In this document: positions 1 through 6,957 of the stretch, piece by piece
How the letters are laid out: each line of letters opens with the position of its first letter
Position numbering within the stretch: the stretch's first letter is position 1
DNA from: Pseudomonadota bacterium
GTDB taxonomy: Bacteria > Pseudomonadota > Alphaproteobacteria > Rhizobiales > Devosiaceae
Direction of reading: 5' to 3'
Length of the DNA stretch: 29,596 bases
Assembly (NCBI GenBank): GCA_023436745.1
Contig: JAEZHZ010000361.1
Location: forward strand, 1 to 29,596
Notes under the pieces: model-generated
Told to the model about the DNA's origin: nothing
What the model saw: the letters and a program-made list of their open reading frames with translations, nothing else
Database searches by the model: none
Made by a program: the position numbers and the translations under genes

Positions 1-56
1 CTACAGGGCCCCGGCGGGAGCTGAGCTCGGCGTGTTGAATATCAACCGGAATTTGG

Positions 57-132
57 TGGTGCGCCCACCAGGACTCGAACCTGGAACCAGACCGTTATGA
101 GCGGTCGGCTCTAACCATTGAGCTATAGGCCC
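57..132 (-). tRNA. tRNA with CAT anticodon (probably tRNA-Ile2, possibly elongator Met)
   Basis: Read on the minus strand, the 76-nt sequence folds as a cloverleaf: D stem GCTC/GAGC with an 8-nt loop, anticodon stem GACCG/CGGTC around loop CTCATAA (anticodon CAT), T stem CCAGG/CCTGG with loop TTCGAGT, and an encoded CCA end at 57-59. The short AATGGTTA D loop resembles tRNA-Ile2, whose C34 is changed to lysidine so that it reads AUA, more than elongator Met; sequence alone does not settle it. The acceptor stem has one G-G mismatch (pair 2-71, positions 131 and 62). Downstream, positions 1-56 hold no gene that I can see, only a short palindrome at 34-46. Confidence 0.9.
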
Positions 133-142
133 ACGAGGAGTG

Positions 143-170
143 GTCTTAGCAAAGCGGGCGGCGGTGTCAA
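143..170 (-). promoter_or_regulatory. Sigma-70 type promoter of the tRNA gene
   Basis: On the minus strand a perfect -35 box TTGACA (165-170) is followed after 16 nt by TAAGAC (143-148). The -10 box ends 10 nt before the first tRNA base at 132, so transcription would begin a few bases ahead of the mature 5' end. The promoter fits in the short gap between the lysE-type gene stop and the tRNA. Confidence 0.6.
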
Positions 171-177
171 AGGGAGT

Positions 178-789
178 CTAGTGCTGCCAGACGACAAGAC
201 CCGCTGCGGTGGCCATCATGACACCCGCAGTCTTGTTGAGGCGGCTGAGGGCGCGGGGGCTCGTGAACATCTGTCGCGCGGCAGATGCGAGCCAGGCGTA
301 GCCGCAGCCGATCAGCAGCAGGACCACCACCACAATGACGGTGAGCTCGGCAAAGGCGAGGGCAGTCATCTGGTCGAGTGGAATCACAGTCGGCAGGATG
401 GCGAGATAGAACACGATGGTCTTGGGGTTGCCCATGGTGAGCGAGAAGCCGGCGAGGAAGGTCTTCCAGGCATCTTCGTTCTTGGGCTTCATCTGCTCAG
501 CGCCGGGGCGGGCAGTCCAGAACTTCCAGGCGATATAGAGCAGGTAGGCCGCACCGGCCCAGCGGATGATGGTGAATACCGGTCCGAACCAGGTGGCAAT
601 GGCGGCTAGGCCGAACACGGCGAAGACGAAATAGACGAGGTCGCCGGCCAGAATGCCCAGCACCATGGGAAAGGCGCCGCGAAAGCCGCCGCCGAGCGCG
701 CGGGCCACCACGGCGGCGACGCCAGGTCCGGGGACCAGGACGGCGATGGCATAGGCGACTGTGAAGGCAGCGAGGGTAAACAGGTCCAT
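178..789 (-). CDS. LysE/RhtB family amino-acid exporter
   Basis: A 203-residue inner-membrane protein of the LysE/RhtB translocator family, which exports amino acids or related metabolites. It begins with a hydrophobic helix containing the family motif VPGPG (residues 19-23), followed by a Gly/Ala-rich stretch and about five more hydrophobic segments; the hydrophilic loop before NPKTIVFYLAILP is also typical. Family members are usually 200-210 residues, which supports the start at 789. That start has no clear ribosome-binding site. An in-frame ATG at 819 preceded closely by GGAG would add ten residues and is a real alternative. The substrate cannot be told from the sequence. The gene is divergent from the ABC-F gene and lies directly upstream of the tRNA. 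Confidence 0.85.
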   Translation of the reverse strand: MDLFTLAAFTVAYAIAVLVPGPGVAAVVARALGGGFRGAFPMVLGILAGDLVYFVFAVFGLAAIATWFGPVFTIIRWAGAAYLLYIAWKFWTARPGAEQMKPKNEDAWKTFLAGFSLTMGNPKTIVFYLAILPTVIPLDQMTALAFAELTVIVVVVLLLIGCGYAWLASAARQMFTSPRALSRLNKTAGVMMATAAGLVVWQH

Positions 790-852
790 TTGGGCACCGG
801 TGCGAACGGATCGGGACATTAGCTCCAGGGCATCGTACTTGCCAATGGGCGG

Positions 853-881
853 TTGCGCCGCAGTGCCCGCGTGCCTACATT
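853..881 (+). promoter_or_regulatory. Candidate promoter for the ABC-F gene
   Basis: TTGCGC (853-858) and TACATT (876-881) are separated by exactly 17 nt on the plus strand. They would place a transcript start near 888, about 78 nt before the ABC-F start. Each box has four or more consensus matches, but this is a visual match only, in the 176-bp gap between the divergent lysE-type and ABC-F genes. Confidence 0.35.
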
Positions 882-965
882 GCATCCGACGCAACCCCAC
901 AGGACGGTGCACCGTGGATATCTACCCTAAAGCAATGCCGCTCAGCCTTGCCCACGGGGATATCC

Positions 966-2549
966 ATGCCTGCATCCATCGTTCTTTCCGCAGTTTCGCT
1001 GCAAACGCCTGACGGGCGTCCGCTTCTTTCCAATGTCGAACTGAGTTTCGGGCCGCTTCGCACGGGGCTGGTCGGGCGCAATGGCGTCGGCAAGTCGACG
1101 CTGCTGCGCGTCATCAGCGGCGAACTCGCCCCGGCAGCTGGACGGGTCACGGTCGATGGCCGAATCGGCGTGCTTCGGCAGGCGGTGTCGCCCGGCGACG
1201 ATACGGTGGCCGACCTGTTCGGGGCCACCGCCGCGCTGGCGGTGCTGGAGCTTGCCCTCGCGGGCACGGCGACCGAGGACTAACTCGCGGCGGCCGACTG
1301 GACGCTTGAGAGCCGGATGGAAGCGGCGCTGTCGCGGCTTGGGATGGCGCTCGAACCCGACCGGCCGCTGAGGACCCTGTCGGGCGGACAGCGGACACGG
1401 GCCGCGTTGGCGGCGCTGGTGTTCGCGGAACCAGACTTCATCCTGCTCGACGAACCGACCAACAATCTGGATGCGGATGGGCGGGCGGCCGTGGTCGAAC
1501 TGCTGGCCGGCTGGCGAGGCGGTGCGATCGTGATCAGCCACGACCGCGGACTGCTCGAGACCATGGACGAAATCGTCGAGATGACGAGCCTCGGTGTCAC
1601 GACCTATGGGGGACCGTACAGCCGCTACCGGGCGCAGAAGGCGCAGGAGTTGCAGTCGGCGCAGCACGATCTTGCCACGGCTGAGCGGCAGGCCGGAGAG
1701 GTGGCGCGCAAGTCGCAGGAAGCGCGCGAGCGACAGGCACGCCGGGACGCCGGCGGACGCAAGGAGGCGAAGCGGGGCGGGGCGCCGAAAATCCTGCTGG
1801 GTGGGCGCAAGGAGAATGCGGAGAACAGTGCCGGGGCAGAATCGATCCTGGCAGAGCGGCAGGCGCAGGCCGCGGCCGATGCCCTGGCCCGGGCGCGTAA
1901 CCGCGTGGAAGTGTTGACGCCGTTCTCGGTCAAGCTGGCCCCGAGCGGACTGCCGGCGGGAAAGATGGTGCTACAGGCGAGCGGAGTGACCGGCGGGCAC
2001 GATCCGGAGCTGCCGGTTGTGCGGGATTTCTCGCTCATCATGATCGGGCCGGAGCGGGTGGCACTGGCCGGGCCGAACGGGGCGGGCAAGACGACGCTGC
2101 TGAACCTGCTGACGGGGCGGCTCAAGCCCGCAGCTGGCACAGTGATGCTGGGCGGGCCGGTGGCGATGCTGGACCAGCAGGTGAGCCTGCTCGATCCCGC
2201 CAGCACCATCCTCGAGAACTATCGTCGCCTGAACCCCGAAAGCGGGGAGAACCAGTGCCGCGCGGTGCTTGCCGCCTTCATGTTCCGTGCTGACGCGGCG
2301 CTGCAGAGCGTTGGCACACTCAGCGGGGGACAGATGTTACGGGCGGGGCTGGCCTGTGTGCTCGGAGGAGCGACGCCTCCGATGCTGCTGGTGCTGGACG
2401 AGCCCACAAACCACCTCGACGTCGAGGCGATCGAGGTGGTTGAGGCGGGCCTGCGAGCGTTCGACGGGGCGCTGCTGGTGGTGAGTCACGACCCGGTGTT
2501 CATCGAGAACATCGGGATAGAGCGACGGGTGGAGATTGGCAGCGACTAG
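966..2549 (+). pseudogene. ABC-F family ATPase, interrupted by an in-frame TAA
   Basis: Read through one stop, this is a 527-codon ABC-F protein: two soluble ATPase domains, no membrane domain, normally acting on ribosomes (Uup/EttA/YheS-like or antibiotic-protection types). The first domain has Walker A GRNGVGKST (codons 37-45), signature LSGGQ and Walker B FILLDEP. A charged Arg/Glu/Ala-rich linker follows, then Walker A GPNGAGKTT (about 369-377), LSGGQ and LLVLDEPTNHLD. Codon 106 (1281-1283) is TAA, with the same reading frame open and homologous on both sides. Family proteins commonly have Glu in such an ED-x-L context, so one GAA-to-TAA change would explain it. The start at 966 has GGGGA upstream. 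A restart at ATG 1317 could make a 410-residue product, but it would lack the first Walker A. This is either a recent pseudogene or a sequence error. Confidence 0.85.
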
Positions 2550-2557
2550 GCCGCTGA

Positions 2558-2589
2558 GCCGCGCCTTTCCACGGGGGAGAAGGCGCGGC
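2558..2589. terminator. Hairpin between convergent genes (bidirectional terminator candidate)
   Basis: A perfect 10-bp stem, GCCGCGCCTT (2558-2567) with AAGGCGCGGC (2580-2589), encloses a 12-nt loop and starts 9 nt after the ABC-F stop. It lies between convergent stop codons, as expected for a shared terminator, but neither strand has a T-run after the stem, so termination strength is uncertain. Confidence 0.5.
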
Positions 2590-2598
2590 GTGGCTGCG

Positions 2599-3540
2599 CT
2601 AGGGCAGGCGGGCAAGCCGCTCGGTGAGGAGTGCGTAGAAGCCGTCCGCATCGGCGGAGCGCATGAAATGGGCGTTCCGGACGCGGCCGGTGACATGCCA
2701 GTAGTCGGCCACGGTCATGCCCATGGTCAGCTCGCTGGCCGTTTCCACGGTCACGTTGCAATGCCGGCCCTCGAACAAGTCGGGCCGGAGCAGGTAGGCG
2801 ATCACGGTGGGGTCGTGCAGCGGCGCGCCTTCCCAGCCATACTTCCGCAGGTCGAAGGATTCCGAGAAGGTGAGCATCTCGTAGACGGCATAGCCGGTGC
2901 GGTTGCCGAGGCCACGGATGGCCTGCAGACGCGCCGGTGTGGACTGTACCTGATGGGTGACGTCGAGCGGCATGATGGTGATCGGCACTCCGGAGCGCAG
3001 GACGACATCCGCAGCCTCCGGGTCGACATAGATGTTGAACTCGGCCGCGGGAGTGATGTTGCCAACCTCGAAATACGCGCCGCCCATCAACACGATCTCG
3101 CCGATCACTTCGGCAATGCGCGGCTCCTTGACCAGCGCCATCGCGATGTTGGTGAGCGGACCGAGGGCGCACAGGGTAATGCTGCCGGGCTCGGAGTTCA
3201 TCAGGGTCTCGATGATCCAGTCGACGCCGTGCTGCGGCTGGAGCGGGATCTTCGGGTCTGGCAGGTCCGGACCATTGAGGCCGGTTTCGCCATGGACGTG
3301 CTCGGCGGTGACGAGGGGGCGGCGCATGGGACGGGCACAGCCGGCGAAGACCGGCACCTCGGTACGCCCGGACAGTTCCACCACCTTGCGGGCGTTGGTG
3401 GCGTTGTGATGAAGGCCGACATTACCGGCCACGGCGACGATGCCGAGGACGTCGATCTCTTCAGGGGAGGCGAGGGCGAGCAGGATGGCGACGGCGTCAT
3501 CCTGACCAGGGTCGGTGTCGATGATGATCTTGCGGGACAT
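2599..3540 (-). CDS. Inosine-uridine preferring nucleoside hydrolase (IunH family)
   Basis: A 313-residue cytosolic nucleoside N-ribohydrolase that splits nucleosides into ribose and free base, feeding salvage. The N-terminal calcium and ribose-binding motif DTDPGQDD is at residues 8-15, the first family signature. Further family features are HGETGLNG, LGPLTNIAMAL, the glycine-rich VLMGGAYF segment with EFNIYVDPEAA after it, and the late HDP motif that supplies the last metal-ligand aspartate. The start at 3540 gives the usual length and puts the DTDPG motif at the expected distance; an upstream ATG at 3573 would add eleven atypical residues. Base specificity (pyrimidine, purine or broad) cannot be read. 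The gene is divergent from the AI-2E family gene. Confidence 0.9.
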   Translation of the reverse strand: MSRKIIIDTDPGQDDAVAILLALASPEEIDVLGIVAVAGNVGLHHNATNARKVVELSGRTEVPVFAGCARPMRRPLVTAEHVHGETGLNGPDLPDPKIPLQPQHGVDWIIETLMNSEPGSITLCALGPLTNIAMALVKEPRIAEVIGEIVLMGGAYFEVGNITPAAEFNIYVDPEAADVVLRSGVPITIMPLDVTHQVQSTPARLQAIRGLGNRTGYAVYEMLTFSESFDLRKYGWEGAPLHDPTVIAYLLRPDLFEGRHCNVTVETASELTMGMTVADYWHVTGRVRNAHFMRSADADGFYALLTERLARLP

Positions 3541-3671
3541 GGGAAGGCTCAAGCGAGTCGGAAGCCGCCACACTAGTCTGCCCGCGGCGGGCGGTCGACG
3601 GGCGAGGCAGGAACATTCATTGCGACGCAGCGTTGCTCCCGGGCGGGGAGCTTCAGGACGTGGTTGGTCGA

Positions 3672-4937
3672 ATGGCGCGCACAGCGGCCCCGAAAGACAT
3701 GGATGCGAGCCAGTTCGAACGCCTTCTCGCCAATGCCGGGCGGTTGTCGGTGGTGTTCCTCGGGCTGCTGGCCCTGTTGGTGGCGCTGCACACAGGGCAG
3801 GTGTTCCTCGCGCCGGTGACGCTGGCGATCATCGTCGGACTGATGTTCGGGCCGGTAGCCGACAGGTTGGAGCGTGTCGGGGTTCCTCCGGTGCTGTCGG
3901 CGGCGCTGGTCGTGCTGATGCTGATTGCGGTGATCGCGCTCGGCATAGCGCTGTTCGCGGTGCCGCTGTCGGAATGGGTGCGAAGGGCCCCGGTGATGTG
4001 GCAGAGGTTGCAGGAGCAGCTGGCCACGCTGGAAGGCCCGCTGCAGACGGTCAATTCCATCCGCGAGCAGGTCACCTCCATGTTCAGGGACGGACAGGCA
4101 ATGACCGTCACCGTGGAGGACAACGCACAGGTGTTCACGCTGGCGATGCTGGCCCCGGCCATCGGCGCACAGATCCTGATCTTCCTTGCCAGTCTCTACT
4201 TCTTCCTCGCCACGCGCGACCACATCCGCATTTCGGTGCTGTCGCTCTGCGTCAGCAGACGCATGCGCTGGCGCACGGCCCATGTGTTCCGGGATGTGGA
4301 GGCCAAGGTCAGCCGCTACCTGATCTCGATCACCATCATAAACATCTGCGTCGCGATTGCAGTGACCCCGGCAATGTGGGCCATCGGGATGCCGTCGCCG
4401 CCGCTGTGGGGTGCGCTGGCGGGCGTGCTCAACTACATCCCCTATGTCGGGCAGGCGGTGATGATCGTGATCCTGCTCGCCGTGGGACTCGGGACGCAGG
4501 CGGAACTGTGGGCAATCCTGCTGCCGGTCGCGTGCTACGTCGCCATCAACTTCACCGAAGGCCAGATCGTGACCCCGCACTTCATCGGGCGCACGATGAC
4601 GCTGAACCCGTTCATCATCTTCCTGTCGATCACGTTCTGGCTGTGGTCGTGGGGCCCGGTCGGTGGACTCATCGCGGTCCCGACGCTGCTGATCGCGCAG
4701 TCGCTGCTGACGCATGCGCTGCCGAGCAAGCCCCTGATGCCGAAGCGCCCGGTGCGCCGCACCCGCAACATGACCGACCGCGAGGCACTGCTCGCCAACA
4801 CCGCTCTGGCTATCCGCGAACAGAGCGAGGAGGGGCAGGAGGCAAAGACGGACGCTGATCCACAGGAGGGGCGAAAGAACGAGCGGCTGATGCCTCCGGA
4901 CGGCACGGCACCATCCGGAGTGGAGCACCCCGCGTAG
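3672..4937 (+). CDS. AI-2E family transporter (PerM/TqsA-like)
   Basis: A 421-residue membrane protein of the AI-2E/UPF0118 family. Two hydrophobic hairpins near the N-terminus are followed by a soluble helical loop (about residues 100-165) and a C-terminal set of helices. The conserved stretches NYIPYVGQ and NFTEGQIVTPHFIGRTMTLNP near the end are strongly diagnostic. Members have been linked to autoinducer-2 export and, in other branches, to Na+(Li+)/H+ antiport, so the substrate is open; the neighbouring Kef-type antiporter makes an ion-related role conceivable. A hydrophilic tail of about 65 residues ends the protein. The start is uncertain: ATG 3672 and ATG 3699 are both possible, an upstream TTG at 3633 is less likely, and none has a strong ribosome-binding site. 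Confidence 0.88.
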   Translation: MARTAAPKDMDASQFERLLANAGRLSVVFLGLLALLVALHTGQVFLAPVTLAIIVGLMFGPVADRLERVGVPPVLSAALVVLMLIAVIALGIALFAVPLSEWVRRAPVMWQRLQEQLATLEGPLQTVNSIREQVTSMFRDGQAMTVTVEDNAQVFTLAMLAPAIGAQILIFLASLYFFLATRDHIRISVLSLCVSRRMRWRTAHVFRDVEAKVSRYLISITIINICVAIAVTPAMWAIGMPSPPLWGALAGVLNYIPYVGQAVMIVILLAVGLGTQAELWAILLPVACYVAINFTEGQIVTPHFIGRTMTLNPFIIFLSITFWLWSWGPVGGLIAVPTLLIAQSLLTHALPSKPLMPKRPVRRTRNMTDREALLANTALAIREQSEEGQEAKTDADPQEGRKNERLMPPDGTAPSGVEHPA

Positions 4938-4957
4938 ACGCCATGCGCCCGTGGCGC

Positions 4958-4986
4958 TTGACGCCCGGGACGTGCACCACAACATT
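4958..4986 (+). promoter_or_regulatory. Weak candidate promoter ahead of the Kef-type antiporter
   Basis: TTGACG (4958-4963) is followed after 17 nt by AACATT (4981-4986), only a partial match to a -10 box. It lies in the 73-bp gap after the AI-2E gene and would give a transcript start near 4993, downstream of the earliest possible GTG (4951) and upstream of the preferred GTG at 5011. Confidence 0.3.
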
Positions 4987-5010
4987 GCCCTCACACTCAG
5001 GGGGATCAGC

Positions 5011-6876
5011 GTGGCAGGCGAAGCAGTTGAAGCGGCAGGCCATGCGGCCGCCGCACATGGCGTGGATCTGGTGCCGGTCGTGGCGCTGCTGGCAAGCGCG
5101 GTGATCGCGGTGCCATTGTTCAAGCGGCTGGGCCTCGGATCGGTCCTCGGCTACCTCGCAGCCGGGCTGCTGCTCGGGCCGTCCGTGACCGGAGTGATCT
5201 CGGACCCGGAGTCGGTACTGACCATCGCCGAACTCGGCGTGGTGATGTTCCTGTTCATCATCGGCCTCGAAATGGAGCCGCGACGTCTCTGGGCGTTGCG
5301 CAAGCAGATCTTCGGGCTTGGCGTGATCCAGGTCGGCACCTGCGGAGCGCTGCTGACCGGCACGGGCATATTGCTCGGTTTCGAGCCGCTGACGGCCTTC
5401 ATCTTCGGCATGGGCTTCGTCATGACGTCCACCGCCATCGTGATGCAGATTCTGGCCGAGCGCGGCGAGCTCGCCAGCGACCACGGCCAGCGGATGGTCT
5501 CGATCCTGCTGCTGGAGGACCTGGCCATCGTGCCGCTGCTGGCGCTGGTGGCCTTTCTTGCCCCGACGCCAAACGCCGATGTCAGCGTGCTCGAGCGGGT
5601 CGTCTCGGTTCTCCTGCCGATCGGGGCCGTGCTGCTGCTGATCTTCCTTGGTCGGCGGATCATGAACCCGTTCTTTCGCGTGCTGGCCGCGAGCAAGCTG
5701 CGCGAGGTGATGACGGCCGCGGCGCTGCTGGTGATCCTCGGCGCGGCGCTGCTGTTCCAGGTCAGCGGGCTATCAACCGCAATGGGAGCATTCCTTGCCG
5801 GGGTGCTGTTGTCGACGTCCTCGTTCAAGCACCAGCTCGAGGCCGATGTGGAGCCGTTCCGCGGCATCCTGCTCGGTCTGTTCTTCCTTGCCGTCGGGAT
5901 GTCGCTCGACCTCGGGGTGGTGGCGGACAGCTGGCAGATCATAGCCATGAGCGTGGTAGCATTCATGCTGGTGAAGGGCGGCGCGATCTACCTGATCGCG
6001 CGGCTGCTGCGATCGAGCCATGGCGAAGCGCTGGAGCGGGCGGTGCTGATGGGGCAGGGCGGCGAGTTCGCGTTCGTGCTCTACACCACTGCGGTCGCAA
6101 ACGGGCTGATCGACGGACCCACCAACGCCATCTTCACGGCAACGGTCATCGTGTCGATGATCCTGACACCGTTCGGCATCATCGGGCTCAGGTACCTGAT
6201 GCCGAGGTCGGAGGGCCCTTCGCTCGAAGGCGTGGAACCGGCGCAAGGGCTTTCCGCGCGTGTGCTGATCATCGGGTTCGGACGCTTCGGCCAGATCGCC
6301 AGCCAGCCACTTCTGGCGATGCACCACTCGGTTTCGATCATCGACAACGACCCGGAGATGATCAGGGCCGCAGCGCAGATCGGGTTCAAGGTCTACTATG
6401 GAGACGGAACGCGGCTCGACATCCTGCATGCCGCCGGCGCCGCAACCTCGGACGTGATCCTGGTGTGTACCGACAGCAAGGAGCAGACCACCCGGATTGC
6501 CGAACTGCTCCGAGACGAGTTCCCGCTCGCCCGGGTGATGGCGCGCGCCTACGACCGTGGACACGCGATCGAACTCGTCAAGACCGGGGTGGACTACCAG
6601 GTGCGCGAGCTGTTCGAGTCGGCGGTGACCTTCGGCGGCGAGGCTGTCATCCGGCTCGGCGCCAGCGAAGAGGAAGCGGCCGAGGTTGTCGATGGGGTGC
6701 GCAGCCGGGACCGGCAGCGCTTCGAACTGCAGCTTGCCGGCGAAGACTGGCGCTCGCTGGGGCGGTTGCTACTCAGCAACGCTGAGGATCAGGCTCGCGA
6801 AGGTGGCCTCGCCCCCCGGCCAGCTGCGCAACCCCCTGCAAATGAGGGCAGCGGAGGGTCTGGAGGCAGGAATTGA
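5011..6876 (+). CDS. Kef-type monovalent cation:proton antiporter (CPA2) with TrkA-N/RCK domain
   Basis: A 621-residue inner-membrane antiporter exchanging K+ or Na+ for protons. The first 390 or so residues form about a dozen hydrophobic helices with CPA2 features: LGYLAAGLLLGP, ELGVVMFLFIIGLEM, TSTAIVMQIL and GQGGEFAFVL. A TrkA-N regulatory domain follows, with the Rossmann motif GFGRFG at residues 422-427, an acidic IIDND strand end and YYGDGTRLDILHAAGA, suggesting control by a nucleotide such as NAD(H). KefB/KefC proteins are gated by glutathione adducts, but that cannot be assigned here. I chose GTG 5011 because GGGGG lies 6 nt upstream; a GTG at 4951 would add 20 polar residues. The tail is Pro/Gly-rich and probably disordered. 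Confidence 0.9.
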   Translation: MAGEAVEAAGHAAAAHGVDLVPVVALLASAVIAVPLFKRLGLGSVLGYLAAGLLLGPSVTGVISDPESVLTIAELGVVMFLFIIGLEMEPRRLWALRKQIFGLGVIQVGTCGALLTGTGILLGFEPLTAFIFGMGFVMTSTAIVMQILAERGELASDHGQRMVSILLLEDLAIVPLLALVAFLAPTPNADVSVLERVVSVLLPIGAVLLLIFLGRRIMNPFFRVLAASKLREVMTAAALLVILGAALLFQVSGLSTAMGAFLAGVLLSTSSFKHQLEADVEPFRGILLGLFFLAVGMSLDLGVVADSWQIIAMSVVAFMLVKGGAIYLIARLLRSSHGEALERAVLMGQGGEFAFVLYTTAVANGLIDGPTNAIFTATVIVSMILTPFGIIGLRYLMPRSEGPSLEGVEPAQGLSARVLIIGFGRFGQIASQPLLAMHHSVSIIDNDPEMIRAAAQIGFKVYYGDGTRLDILHAAGAATSDVILVCTDSKEQTTRIAELLRDEFPLARVMARAYDRGHAIELVKTGVDYQVRELFESAVTFGGEAVIRLGASEEEAAEVVDGVRSRDRQRFELQLAGEDWRSLGRLLLSNAEDQAREGGLAPRPAAQPPANEGSGGSGGRN

Positions 6877-6902
6877 CAGGGCTTCCGCCTGCGGAAATTA
6901 AG
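6873..6902 (+). promoter_or_regulatory. Candidate promoter and small hairpin upstream of glgP
   Basis: A consensus -35 hexamer TTGACA (6873-6878) overlaps the antiporter stop codon. The matching -10 area at 17-18 nt spacing is A/T-rich (AATTAAG, 6896-6902) but a poor hexamer. The spacer contains a 5-bp hairpin TTCCG/CGGAA (6883-6896). This 81-bp gap is the only sizeable one before the glycogen operon, so its main promoter is likely here or close by. Confidence 0.35.
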
Positions 6903-6957
6903 TGCAAGACTGACGTTACAGAGGGGAAGCTGTTCGTCATGAAACCTGGATTGCGAT

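Noticed and set aside
34..46. Palindrome GTTGA-ATA-TCAAC downstream of the tRNA as a terminator or operator
   Set aside because: The stem is only 5 bp, A/T-rich and lacks a T-run on the tRNA strand; no gene is visible beside it to be regulated.
1281..1283. Programmed stop-codon readthrough in the ABC-F gene
   Set aside because: TAA is the least leaky stop in bacteria, there is no pyrrolysine or selenocysteine context, and a single-base mutation explains it more simply.
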